DNA from: Amycolatopsis bullii
GTDB taxonomy: Bacteria; Actinomycetota; Actinomycetes; Mycobacteriales; Pseudonocardiaceae
Direction of reading: 5' to 3'
Length of the DNA: 64,000 nt
Assembly (NCBI RefSeq): GCF_014654205.1
Contig: NZ_BNAW01000002.1
Span: 248,001 to 312,000 of the forward strand
In this document: positions 45,669-54,116 of the stretch, piece by piece
Layout of the letters: each line of letters begins with the position of its first letter
Numbering within the stretch: position 1 is the stretch's first letter
Position numbers and translations under genes: made by a program
Notes under the pieces: generated by a model
Seen by the model: the letters and a program-made list of their open reading frames with translations, nothing else
What the model was told of the DNA's origin: nothing
The model's database searches: none

Positions 45669-46673
45669 TCAGCTCTTCTTCGCGCGGCTCGGCGCCACCC
45701 GCGGCGGCTCGTTGGGCATCTTCGGGTACACCGGTGGCCACGGCGCGTCCATCAGCCCGGACGCCAGGTCGTGTTCGGACATCTCCAGCAGCGGCTCGAT
45801 CGACTGCGGCCGCTCCCCCGCGCCGGCCCACGGATCGCCGCGCTCGGCCACCCGCGCGGGCACGGTGCTCAGCGTCAGCGTGTCGGGCTCGACGGTGTCC
45901 AGCTCGTCCCAGCCGATCGGCGTGGACACCTGGCCGCCGACGCGCGGGCGCACGCACCAGGTGCCGAACACCGTCTTGTGCGGGGCGTTCTGGTTGAAGT
46001 CGACGAACACGCGCGTGCCGCGTTCTTCCTTCCACCACTGCGCGGTGATCTTCTCCGGGTGCCGGCGTTCGAGGGCCCGCGCCAGCGCGACCGCGGCCGC
46101 CCGCACCTGGAAGCTGTCCCAGCGCGGCTCCAGCATCACGTACAGGTGCAGCCCGCGCGAACCCGACGTCTTCAGGTGGCCTTCGATGCCGTGCTCGGCC
46201 AGGAACTCCCTGGTCAGTACCGCGGCCTCGCGCAGTTCGTCGAAGCCGATGCCCGGTGACGGGTCGAGGTCGACACGCAGTTCATCGGTGACCTCGGGCG
46301 TGTCGGTGAGGTAGGGCCAGACGTGGAAGCCCAGGCAGCCGAGGTTCACCGCCCAGAGGATGTGGGCCAGGTCCTTCGCCACCAGCGCGTCGCTCGTCGT
46401 GCCGTTCGGCGTCGAGACGACCGTGGTGGTCAGCCACGGCGGCGCGCCTTTCGGGACGCGTTTCTGAAACCAGTTCTTGCCGCCGGCGCCGTCCGGGTAG
46501 CGCTCGAGCAGCAGCGGACGGCCGCCCAGCCGGGCCAGCAGCGGCCCGGACACCGCCCGGTAGTACTCGACGAGGTCCAGCTTCGTCTCGCCGCGTTCGG
46601 GGAAGTAGACCTTGTCCGGGCTGCTGATCTTGACCTCGACGCCGTCGACGTCGAGCAGGACCGCCGCGCTCAT
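45669..46673 (-). CDS. LigD-type polymerase domain protein (PolDom/primase)
   Basis: 334 residues from ATG 46673. The NHEJ polymerase domain is recognised by VEVKISSPDKVYFPERGETKLDLVEYY, HVWPYLTDTPEVTDELRVDLDPSPG (the two catalytic Asp in DLDP) and GHLKTSGSRGLHLYV. These enzymes add nucleotides, preferring ribonucleotides, at broken DNA ends together with Ku and LigD. The start overlaps the ligase stop by four bases (ATGA), so polymerase and ligase are made together as separate chains. No Ku gene lies in the window. Confidence 0.9.
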   Translation of the reverse strand: MSAAVLLDVDGVEVKISSPDKVYFPERGETKLDLVEYYRAVSGPLLARLGGRPLLLERYPDGAGGKNWFQKRVPKGAPPWLTTTVVSTPNGTTSDALVAKDLAHILWAVNLGCLGFHVWPYLTDTPEVTDELRVDLDPSPGIGFDELREAAVLTREFLAEHGIEGHLKTSGSRGLHLYVMLEPRWDSFQVRAAAVALARALERRHPEKITAQWWKEERGTRVFVDFNQNAPHKTVFGTWCVRPRVGGQVSTPIGWDELDTVEPDTLTLSTVPARVAERGDPWAGAGERPQSIEPLLEMSEHDLASGLMDAPWPPVYPKMPNEPPRVAPSRAKKS

Positions 46674-47749
46674 CGCGCCTCCCCGAACAGCTTCGCGAGC
46701 TCGGCAGGCGGCGCCTCGTCGAGCTGGGCGTACGTGCAGGACTCCGGCGTGCGGTCCGGCCGGAACCGGACCAGCCGCCCGCCGTGCCGGAACCGGCCGC
46801 CCTGCAGGTGCTCGTAGCGCACCTCCGCCACCCACTCCGGACGCAGCGGCTCCCAGGAAAGGTCCTTCTGCGGCGCCCACCGGCTGTTCACGCCCGGTTG
46901 ACGGCCGGCCGGTGGCTCGTATTCGGCCCACGACCGCCACGGGTGGTTCTCGAGCGCGTTCTCCCGCAGCGGCGCCAGCTCCTCGACCAGCTCGGCCCGC
47001 CGGGCCTTGGTGAAGCTGCTGGCCACCCCGACGTGGTGCAGGACGCCCTCGTCGTCGAACAACCCGAGCAGCAGCGAGCCGACGCCCACGCCGTCCTTGT
47101 GCCAGCGGAACCCGGTGACGACGCAGTCGGCCGTGCGCTCGTGCTTGATCTTGAGCATGACCCGCTTGTCCTGCTCGTACGGCAAATCACCGGGCTTGGC
47201 CATGACGCCGTCGAAGCCCGCCCCCTCGAACCGGGTGAACCAGTCCTCCGCCTGCGCCGGGTCCTCGCTGAGCGGAGTCAGGTGGACGCGCTGCAGCCCC
47301 TCGGCGGCGGTGCCCAGGATGCTTTCGAGCTGCTTGCGCCGTTCGCGGAACGGCTCCTCGGTGAGGTCGGTGTCGCCGAGGGCCAGCAGGTCGAAGGCGA
47401 TGAAGCTGGCCGGCGTCTCCTCGGCCAGTTTGCGCACCCGCGAAGCGGCCGGGTGCAGCCGCAGCTGCAACGTCTCGAAGTCGAGCCCCTGCGGCGTGAC
47501 CAGCACGATCTCGCCGTCGACGACGCAGCGGGGCGGCAGCGCGGCGGCCAGCAGCTCGACCAGCTCCGGGAAGTACCGGGTCAGCGGGCGGTCGTTGCGG
47601 GAGCCGAGCTCGATCTCGTCGCCGTCGCGGAAGACGACGCAGCGGAAGCCGTCCCACTTGGGCTCGTACAGCAACCCCGGGGCACGAGGCACCTCGTGCA
47701 CCGCTTTCGCGAGCATCGGCCGCACCGGCGGCATGACGGGTAAGTCCAC
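46670..47749 (-). CDS. ATP-dependent DNA ligase (LigC/LigD ligase-domain type)
   Basis: 359 residues from GTG 47749. The adenylation Lys31 is in YEPKWDGFRCVVF (motif I KxDG). SRNDRPLTRYFPEL (motif Ia/III region), VVDGEIVL, GVMAKPGDLPYEQ and VMLKIKHERTADCVV (motif V) follow, then an OB-fold. Cytoplasmic nick sealing in double-strand break or base excision repair is expected. Forms a two-gene operon with the polymerase domain gene. Divergent from the DinB gene, with 70 bases between. Confidence 0.9.
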   Translation of the reverse strand: MDLPVMPPVRPMLAKAVHEVPRAPGLLYEPKWDGFRCVVFRDGDEIELGSRNDRPLTRYFPELVELLAAALPPRCVVDGEIVLVTPQGLDFETLQLRLHPAASRVRKLAEETPASFIAFDLLALGDTDLTEEPFRERRKQLESILGTAAEGLQRVHLTPLSEDPAQAEDWFTRFEGAGFDGVMAKPGDLPYEQDKRVMLKIKHERTADCVVTGFRWHKDGVGVGSLLLGLFDDEGVLHHVGVASSFTKARRAELVEELAPLRENALENHPWRSWAEYEPPAGRQPGVNSRWAPQKDLSWEPLRPEWVAEVRYEHLQGGRFRHGGRLVRFRPDRTPESCTYAQLDEAPPAELAKLFGEAR

Positions 47750-47819
47750 CGCGCGAGCTTAAAACACGGGTACGACATTCTTTGCCGAAAGACACAGCTG
47801 GCGTGATACACAGTCCCTC

Positions 47820-48326
47820 GTGACCACCGAACGCCCCGCACCGCCCCTGACCGGGGGCGAGCGCGAAATGCTCCGCACCTTCCTCGACTTCCACCGCGCC
47901 ACCCTCGCGATGAAGTGCGACGGACTGTCCGACGAGGACCTCCGCCGCGCGTCGAGCCCGCCGTCCACGTTGTCCCTGCTCGGCCTGGTCCGGCACATGG
48001 CCGAAGTCGAGCGCACCTGGTTCCGGCGGGTGATCAACGCCGAGGACATCCCGCTGCGGTGGTCGGACGAGGGCGACTTCCAGGCCGCCTACGACGCGAG
48101 TTCGTCGACCCGCGCCGAAGCCTTCGAGGCGTGGCAGGCCGAGGTCGAGCAATCGCGCAAGATCGAAGAAGCCGCCGAGTCCCTCGACGTCACCGGCCAC
48201 CAGCCGCGCTGGGGCGAGGACGTCTCGCTGCGGCTGGTGATGCTGCACATGATCCACGAGTACGCCCGGCACAACGGCCACGCGGACTTCCTGCGTGAGG
48301 CCATCGACGGCGTCACGGGGGCCTAG
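47820..48326 (+). CDS. DinB/DUF664 family protein
   Basis: 168 residues from GTG 47820. Four-helix DinB fold with the metal-type His in LLGLVRHMAEVERTWFRRV and HMIHEYARHNGHADFLREAIDG. These His positions, plus the RHNGHAD ending, are those of the mycothiol-dependent DUF664 group in actinobacteria. It may be a thiol S-transferase in detoxification (family inference). It ends in TAG whose G starts the GTG of the next gene (TAGTG), indicating coupled expression. Confidence 0.88.
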   Translation: MTTERPAPPLTGGEREMLRTFLDFHRATLAMKCDGLSDEDLRRASSPPSTLSLLGLVRHMAEVERTWFRRVINAEDIPLRWSDEGDFQAAYDASSSTRAEAFEAWQAEVEQSRKIEEAAESLDVTGHQPRWGEDVSLRLVMLHMIHEYARHNGHADFLREAIDGVTGA

Positions 48327-49249
48327 TGGACCTGCTCGCCTGGTTGCGCGACTCCGACCCGGCCCTGCGCTGGCAGGTGGAGCGCGACCTGGCGGGCGAG
48401 CCGCCGGAGGTCTGGGAGGCGACGCGGGCTCGGATTGCTTCGGAGGGGTTCGGCGCTCGCCTGCTGTCGGCGCAGGACCCCGACGGCCGGTGGGCCGGCG
48501 GCGCCTACTTCCCGGCGGGCTTCACCGGTGACGAACCGCAGCCGTGGACGGCGACCACGTGGTCGCTGAACGCGCTGCGCGAATGGGGCCTCGACGCCGC
48601 GGTGCTGCGCGGCACGGCCGAGCTGCTCGCCCGGAACTGCCGCTGGGAATACGACGACCTGCCGTACTGGGGCGGCGAAGTCGACTGCTGCATCAACGGC
48701 TGGACCCTGGCCAACGGGGTCTGGCTGGGCGCGGACGTCGAGGGCATCGCCGACTGGTTCGCCGGGCACCGGCTGCCGGACGGCGGCTGGAACTGCGCGT
48801 GGGTGGAAGGGGCGACGCGCTCGTCGGTCCACTCGACGCTCAACGCGCTCAAGGGCCTCCTGGCGTACGAGACCGTGACGGGCGGCACCCCGGCTTCCCG
48901 GGCGGCACGCCACTCGGGCGAGGAGTACCTGCTGGAGCGCGGGCTGTTCCGCCGCCGGTCCACGGGTACGCCGATCGGGCCGTGGGTGACGGAGTTCGGC
49001 TACCCGTTCCGCTGGCGCTACGACGTGCTCAACGCGGCCGCCTACTTCCACGACGCCGGCCGGCCGGACGAACGGATGGCCGAGGCGATCGCGCTGATCC
49101 GGGAGGCTCGGCAACCGGACGGGAGCTGGCTGCAGCAGCGGACGGACGCCGGCCGGGTGTGGTTCGCGGTGGACGTCCCGGCCGGGCAGCCGTCGAAGTG
49201 GCTGACGCTGTTCGCCACCCGGATCCTGAACTGGTGGGACGCCCGCTAA
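48326..49249 (+). CDS. terpene cyclase/prenyltransferase-like alpha-alpha toroid protein
   Basis: 307 residues from GTG 48326. Repeated QW-like motifs (LSAQDPDGRWAGGAYF, LPDGGWNCAW, RQPDGSWLQQ) show a squalene-cyclase-type alpha/alpha barrel. It is about half the length of a real squalene-hopene cyclase and lacks a DxDD motif, so it is unlikely to be a class II cyclase. Coupled to the DinB gene by a one-base overlap and convergent, with a 4-base overlap, with the DUF1015 gene. Function unknown. Confidence 0.75.
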   Translation: MDLLAWLRDSDPALRWQVERDLAGEPPEVWEATRARIASEGFGARLLSAQDPDGRWAGGAYFPAGFTGDEPQPWTATTWSLNALREWGLDAAVLRGTAELLARNCRWEYDDLPYWGGEVDCCINGWTLANGVWLGADVEGIADWFAGHRLPDGGWNCAWVEGATRSSVHSTLNALKGLLAYETVTGGTPASRAARHSGEEYLLERGLFRRRSTGTPIGPWVTEFGYPFRWRYDVLNAAAYFHDAGRPDERMAEAIALIREARQPDGSWLQQRTDAGRVWFAVDVPAGQPSKWLTLFATRILNWWDAR

Positions 49250-50406
49250 AGCTCCGCCAGCACGAGCCCGCTGCGCGGCTTCGGCGTGAAGTACGTGGCC
49301 TTCCGCGGCATCCGGCGGCCGGCCGCGTGCACCGCGAGGACGTCGGCGTAGCTCACCGGCGCCAGCAGCACCACCGCGTCGGCGTCCGGCGGGAGCGGGC
49401 GCCCGGCCGGGAGCGGGCGGACGCACGGCCCGTCGGGGTCGACGCCGAGCGCGCGGGCGAACAGGACCTGCTCGACGAGCTCGTGGTCGATCACCGGACC
49501 GGGGCCGTCCCGGGCCGGGAGCGGCACCCGCAGCACCGCCGCGCCGGCCCGCACCACGGCCTCGCCGGTGACCGGCACGGCGTGCTCGTCGTAACGGACG
49601 TCCAGGCCCGCCGCGCACCAGCGCGTCACCAGGTCCTCCGGGCCGAGGCCGGTGCCGGTGAGAACGCGGTGGATGGCCCCGATCTCCAGCGCCGGTCCCG
49701 CGGTGACCAGGGCGAGCAGCGCGCCGTGGCCGGCTGCCGCCGCGGCGGCCACGCGGTGGTTGCCGTCCGCGACCAGCAGGTCCGTGCCGGCCACCGCGGC
49801 CAGCAGGCGGCTCTGCAGCGGCCCTTCCGGCACCACCCAGAGGTCGTGCCGCCGCCCGGCCGCGTCCGAAGTGGACAGATCGGGCAGGCCGAGGCCGGCG
49901 CAGGCCTGCTCGACCTGCTCGGTCAGCTCCGGGCCGCCGGCGGCCGGGACGAGCATCGCCGCGCTCGTCGCGCAGCCCAGCCCGGCGAGCACCGCGGCCC
50001 GTTCGGCGACGACGTCGGGGTAGACGTCCTCGGTGTGGCGGACGCGCGCGGCGCCGTCGTCGGCCACCGCGGCCGGGTCGACCAGGCAGAGCAGGCCGAG
50101 CGCCACCCCGTCCGGCCCTTCGACGCGGTAGGGCGCGACGAAGCCGCGCACCGGCCGGTAGAACCGCTTGCGGAGCCGTTCGAGCACGGCGCGGGCGATC
50201 GGGACGGCGGCCGTCAGGTCGAGACCGCACGCGAGGGCGGCGGGGGTGCGGGCGGGGTGCTGCACGGCCAGCAGGCTGTCCGCGGCGCCGGGCGCGGCCA
50301 GCGCGGCGATCACCCGCTCGGGCTCGGCGAACTCGTCGACGTCGGGGCCGGGGACCGCGTCGCGGACCACCCAGCCCCGCCCGATCGGCCGGATCCAGTC
50401 GCTCAT
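49246..50406 (-). CDS. DUF1015 family protein
   Basis: 386 residues from ATG 50406; another ATG three codons up is possible. DUF1015 features are visible: an early R/P-rich region, GFVAPYRVEG, ARVRHTEDVYPDVVAERAAVLAGLG, LLVADGNHRVAAAAAAG (the conserved DGNHR) and a C-terminal region ending GRRMPRKATYFTPKPRSGLV. DGNHR-type loops recall ParB/Srx-like nucleotide-binding folds. Members are sometimes linked to serine or phosphate metabolism; no function can be assigned here. Confidence 0.85.
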   Translation of the reverse strand: MSDWIRPIGRGWVVRDAVPGPDVDEFAEPERVIAALAAPGAADSLLAVQHPARTPAALACGLDLTAAVPIARAVLERLRKRFYRPVRGFVAPYRVEGPDGVALGLLCLVDPAAVADDGAARVRHTEDVYPDVVAERAAVLAGLGCATSAAMLVPAAGGPELTEQVEQACAGLGLPDLSTSDAAGRRHDLWVVPEGPLQSRLLAAVAGTDLLVADGNHRVAAAAAAGHGALLALVTAGPALEIGAIHRVLTGTGLGPEDLVTRWCAAGLDVRYDEHAVPVTGEAVVRAGAAVLRVPLPARDGPGPVIDHELVEQVLFARALGVDPDGPCVRPLPAGRPLPPDADAVVLLAPVSYADVLAVHAAGRRMPRKATYFTPKPRSGLVLAEL

Positions 50407-50527
50407 CCTGACCATCTTGCGCCACGGGCGCCGGGAAATTCGCTGGGGCCGGTGCCGCCGGGATGGAATGCTTAGGACTGCAAAGTAGTTGACTCCGGTC
50501 ATGACCGTTCCAGGGAGCACCCCGCCG

Positions 50528-52036
50528 ATGACGACGTCCGCCGCCACCAGTGGGGTCGGCTTCCGGTCCGAGCGCGGCCCGGTGCTGATCGCGGTCATGC
50601 TCAGCACGGCGCTGGTCGCCCTCGACAGCACGATCATCGCGACCGCCGTCCCGTCGGTGGTGCGCGACCTCGGCGGCTTCGCGCAGTTCCCGTGGCTGTT
50701 CTCGATCTACCTGCTCACCCAGGCGGTGACGGTGCCGCTGTACGGCAAGTTCGCCGACGTGCTCGGCCGGCGGCCGGTGATGTTCTTCGGGATCGCGGCG
50801 TTCCTGGTCGGCTCGGTGCTGTGCGGCGCCGCGTGGAGCATGCCGGTGCTGATCGCCGCCCGGGCGGTCCAGGGCATCGGCGCCGGCGCGATCCAGCCGA
50901 TGTCGATGACGGTGATCGGCGACCTGTACACGGTGGAGGAACGCGCGCGGGTGCAGGGCTACGTGGCCAGCGTCTGGGGCGCGGCTTCGGTGATCGGCCC
51001 GACGCTCGGCGGCGTCTTCGCCGAGTACCTGGACTGGCGCTGGATCTTCTTCATCAACCTGCCGCTGGGCGCGATCGCGGCGTGGATGCTGTTCCGCGGC
51101 TTCGCCGAGCGCGTGGAACGCAAGCCGCACAAGGTCGACTACCTGGGCGCGGGCCTGCTCACCGTCGGCTGTTCCCTGATCATCCTCGGCCTGCTCGAGG
51201 GCGGCGTCGCGTGGGCGTGGGGCTCGCCGGCGAGCGTGGCGATCTTCGTCTCGGGCGTGCTGCTCCTGGTGGCGTTCGTGCTGGCGGAGAAGCGCGCGGC
51301 CGAGCCGGTGCTGCCGCTGTGGGTGTTCACCCGCCGGATCCTGGTGGGCGGCAACCTGGTGGCGGTCGTGGTCGGCGCGGTCCTGATGGGACTGACGTCG
51401 TACCTGCCGACGTACGCCCAAGGGGTGCTCGGCGCGGGCGCGCTGGTGGCGGGCTTCGCGGTGGCGGCACTGACGGTGGGCTGGCCGATTTCGGCGTCCC
51501 TGGCGGGCAAGATCTACCTGCGCATCGGCTTCCGCGACACGGCGTTGATCGGCAGCGTGTTCATCATCGCGGGCGGCGTCCTGGTGGCCCTGCTGGACGC
51601 GCGATCGTCGCTGTGGGCGGCGGCTTTCGCGGCGTTCGTGCTCGGGATCGGGCTGGGCCTGGCGGCGAGCCCGACACTGGTCGCGATCCAGTCGGTGGTG
51701 GGCTGGGACCGCCGGGGCGTGGTGACCGCGACGAACCTGTTCAGCCGCTCACTGGGCAGCGCGGTCGGAGCGGCGGTGTTCGGGGCGATCGCCAACGCGA
51801 CGCTGGCTTCGCGGTTCGCTTCGCCGCCGCCGGGGGTGGGGCCGCTGCCGCCCTCGGTGGACGCGACGAGCCTGGTACTGGGTGGCGGCCACGCCGACTC
51901 GGCGGCTGCCGTGTTCGTGCGCGGGGCGTTGGCGGATGCGACGCACTATGTGTTCTTGGGATTGTTCGCGGTGGCTGTGCTTTCGGTGGGGGCGCTGTTG
52001 CTCATGCCGCGGAAGACGGAGCAGCTGGAGTTCTGA
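50528..52036 (+). CDS. MFS multidrug exporter, DHA2 (EmrB/QacA) family
   Basis: About 502 residues taking ATG 50528, which follows AGGGAG by about 10 bases; starts at 50501 and 50489 are possible. Fourteen spans. Motifs: MLSTALVALDSTIIATAVPSVV (motif D1/C type), GKFADVLGRRPVMFFG (motif A), and WGAASVIGPTLGGVFAEYLDWRWIFFINLPLG (motif C in span five). A typical proton-driven drug exporter of the inner membrane. TTGACT at about 50489-50494 region may be part of its promoter. No adjacent regulator. Confidence 0.9.
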   Translation: MTTSAATSGVGFRSERGPVLIAVMLSTALVALDSTIIATAVPSVVRDLGGFAQFPWLFSIYLLTQAVTVPLYGKFADVLGRRPVMFFGIAAFLVGSVLCGAAWSMPVLIAARAVQGIGAGAIQPMSMTVIGDLYTVEERARVQGYVASVWGAASVIGPTLGGVFAEYLDWRWIFFINLPLGAIAAWMLFRGFAERVERKPHKVDYLGAGLLTVGCSLIILGLLEGGVAWAWGSPASVAIFVSGVLLLVAFVLAEKRAAEPVLPLWVFTRRILVGGNLVAVVVGAVLMGLTSYLPTYAQGVLGAGALVAGFAVAALTVGWPISASLAGKIYLRIGFRDTALIGSVFIIAGGVLVALLDARSSLWAAAFAAFVLGIGLGLAASPTLVAIQSVVGWDRRGVVTATNLFSRSLGSAVGAAVFGAIANATLASRFASPPPGVGPLPPSVDATSLVLGGGHADSAAAVFVRGALADATHYVFLGLFAVAVLSVGALLLMPRKTEQLEF

Positions 52037-52313
52037 TCCCGCTTTCCCCGACGAGCCGGAATTCGTGGCCGAACACCGGTCACCCGGCGGATTCTCCCGG
52101 CACACCAGGGTATCCGCTCATACTTCGGGGCACTCGGGACGAACGCCCATCTGCACGGAATTGTGCATGTGCAGCACGTCCGGCCGTCGGGGAATGTCCC
52201 GGATTTGACCCGGAATCGATCCACAACAAACCTGTGGACCATGGGTTATCCTTCTCTCGGCGGTGTTGCACCGTCACGTTCCGCAGCTACCCGTCGAGAA
52301 CCGGGGGACGCAC

Positions 52314-52529
52314 GTGGCCGAACCGTTCGGGCAGCCCGCCACCGAGACCGACACCCCATGCCCGGTCTGGGTCAAGAGCTCGGCCAGCGGCAGCGGTGGC
52401 GAAGACAAGGACTGCGTGGAAGTAGCCACGACAGCGGGCAGGGTGCTGCTTCGCGACTCGAAGAACCCCGGCGCCCAGCTGTCCCTCCCGTGCGCCGCCT
52501 GGCGCGCTTTCCTCGACTGCCACTCCTGA
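52314..52529 (+). CDS. DUF397 domain protein
   Basis: 71 residues from GTG 52314 (ribosome binding site GGGGGA). The core VWVKSSASGSGGEDKDCVEVA, then GRVLLRDSKNPGAQLSL and AAWRAFL, is DUF397. In actinomycetes these tiny proteins are encoded next to XRE-family DUF5753 regulators and work with them in development and antibiotic control (WhiJ-like systems), possibly as inhibitors or sponges. The partner is the gene at 52739. The 277-base spacer upstream (52037-52313) holds CCACA/TGTGG at 52221-52237 as the only notable inverted repeat. Confidence 0.88.
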   Translation: MAEPFGQPATETDTPCPVWVKSSASGSGGEDKDCVEVATTAGRVLLRDSKNPGAQLSLPCAAWRAFLDCHS

Positions 52530-52684
52530 TCACACCCCGGCCCCTGGCGGCGCGCCACCGCGCTGACCAGGGGATTTTGCTGTCCGGACGCCGACTGCGT
52601 CCTGCCCGAACGACAGGTCTCATACCTCCTTCAAGCAGTCTGCCCACCCTCAAAGTGACATGCGCCACAGCTATTGCTATCGTT

Positions 52685-52698
52685 CTGCCAGGTGGCAG
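52685..52698. promoter_or_regulatory. inverted repeat upstream of the XRE regulator
   Basis: CTGCCA, GG, TGGCAG forms a perfect 6-bp inverted repeat 41-54 bases before the XRE gene start, in an AT-richer promoter segment. A likely operator, perhaps for autoregulation. The spacer 52530-52738 contains nothing else I recognise. Confidence 0.4.
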
Positions 52699-52738
52699 AT
52701 CGCCATCTCGACGAAAGCAACAGGAGCGTAAACCGATC

Positions 52739-53602
52739 ATGACTAGGGCTCACTCGCCAGTAACCAGCCAGCGGCGGGTGCTGGCGGAAATGAAGGAGGC
52801 GCGAGAAGCCCTGCAGCTCACCCAGAAAGAAGTCGCCGAGGCACTCGACTGGTCCGTCTCGAAGCTGATCCGCATCGAAGGCGGCACGGTCGGCCTGTCG
52901 ATCACCGACCTCAAAGCCCTCCTGCTGCACTACGGCATCACCGACCGGGATCGCGTCGAAAAGTACGTCGCGATGGCGAAAGCCGGGAAGGAACCCGGCT
53001 GGTGGGACCAGTACCGGCGGACGAACAGCCCCGAATTCGTGAAGTTCCTCGGCCTCGAGTCGGCCGCGGTGGTCCTGCGCCAGTATCAGCTGCTCGTGGT
53101 CCCGGGCCTGCTGCAGATACCCGACTACACGAGTTCGCTGGCCCTGACCGCATCCGGGAAACCGGAGCTGGCGGACCTGCACGTCCGGTTGCGCCGGGAT
53201 CGCCAGCAACGGTTGGCCGACCCGGATCTGGAGAACTTCTTCATCCTCGACGAATCGGTGCTGCACCGTCGCGTCACCGATGCCGGCGTGTGGCGGAAGC
53301 AGCTGCAACACCTTCGCGACGTCTCTCAGCAACCCAACGTGACCCTGCAGGTCCTGCCGTACAAGGCCGGCTGGGTACGCGGGATGCAAAGCTCCTTCGA
53401 ACTGCTTCAGCTGTCCGAGCAGTCGAACGATTTGTTCCTCGACGTGGAGCAACCCGACGGCGACCAGTTCTTCGACGACGTCACCGGGGCCGTCAAGGCC
53501 GCCGAGTTCATCCAGCTGTTCTACGGACTCGAGGAGGCAGCGCTTTCCGCGGACGAAACCCCCGCGGTGATCGACAAAGCATTGGAAAGGCTGGACGACT
53601 GA
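52739..53602 (+). CDS. XRE family regulator with DUF5753 domain (WhiJ-like)
   Basis: 287 residues from ATG 52739. Residues 10-75 are the helix-turn-helix (MKEAREALQLTQKEVAEALDWSVSKLIRIEGGTVGLSITDLKALLLHYG). From about 100 is DUF5753: FLGLESAAVVLRQYQLLVVPGLLQIPDYTSSL, FFILDESVLHRRV, QPNVTLQVLPYKAGW, and a C-terminal FIQLFYGLEEAALS. It pairs with the upstream DUF397 gene, though here the small gene comes first and is separated by 209 bases. DNA-binding regulator with an unknown signal. Confidence 0.9.
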   Translation: MTRAHSPVTSQRRVLAEMKEAREALQLTQKEVAEALDWSVSKLIRIEGGTVGLSITDLKALLLHYGITDRDRVEKYVAMAKAGKEPGWWDQYRRTNSPEFVKFLGLESAAVVLRQYQLLVVPGLLQIPDYTSSLALTASGKPELADLHVRLRRDRQQRLADPDLENFFILDESVLHRRVTDAGVWRKQLQHLRDVSQQPNVTLQVLPYKAGWVRGMQSSFELLQLSEQSNDLFLDVEQPDGDQFFDDVTGAVKAAEFIQLFYGLEEAALSADETPAVIDKALERLDD

Positions 53603-53975
53603 TGAGACAAACGTAGAGAAACGGCCCCCGGCTGCCACCAGGGACCGCTTCCGCAAGGCAATAACCTCCGCCCACCTGACGCGAGCGCGGACTTACTGCC
53701 GAGCCGACAGCATACGACTCCCCGACCTGGAGTCGTGCCGCCGTCCCGGCTAAAGACCCGAGATCATCTCTCCGGACCGTGAAATCACCCTTACCGGGTG
53801 ACTCAGAGCCGCCCACCGGCTCGCGAGTGCCTCTCCGAAGGACAGGGTTGTCCGCGCCATCCCGCCGGCCTCGGCCAGACCGAGCCGGCTGGTGCACCTC
53901 GACCGCGCCGATGCGCGGCCGCCGCCCATGTCCGAGCCCGTCGGCAGCGCCCGCCGACACGTTCCAGGAGGCACG
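53603..53975. other. 373-base spacer with an 8-bp hairpin, otherwise no gene seen
   Basis: After the XRE stop there is no convincing ORF until the ribosome binding site at about 53966. One perfect 8-bp hairpin (53714-53721 with 53729-53736, 7-base loop) has the ACGACTCC/GGAGTCGT stem and may be a terminator or a leader structure for the downstream genes. Confidence 0.4.
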
Positions 53976-54116
53976 ATGAGAGCCGCAGTCCCCGCCGGCC
54001 GCCGATCGTCCCGAATCCGCACCGGCCGGTCGGTCCGGGTCCGCCCGTCGACCGTCACCCGCCACCGCACCCGTGCGCTGCGCTACGCCGCACACCTCGC
54101 GGGGTGGCCACAATGA
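53976..54116 (+). CDS. 46-residue Arg-rich small protein or leader peptide
   Basis: ATG 53976 is preceded by a strong AGGAGG site (about 53966-53971). The frame encodes a very basic peptide, MRAAVPAGRRSSRIRTGR and onward to RYAAHLAGWPQ, about one-quarter Arg. Its stop overlaps the start of the GT-B-like gene in ATGA (54113-54116), so it is translated and couples to that gene. It may act only as a translational leader, or be a nucleic-acid-binding mini protein. Confidence 0.55.
   Translation: MRAAVPAGRRSSRIRTGRSVRVRPSTVTRHRTRALRYAAHLAGWPQ

Noticed and set aside
48326..49249. Squalene-hopene or terpene cyclase
   Set aside because: The toroid repeats are there but the protein is half-length and lacks the DxDD catalytic motif.
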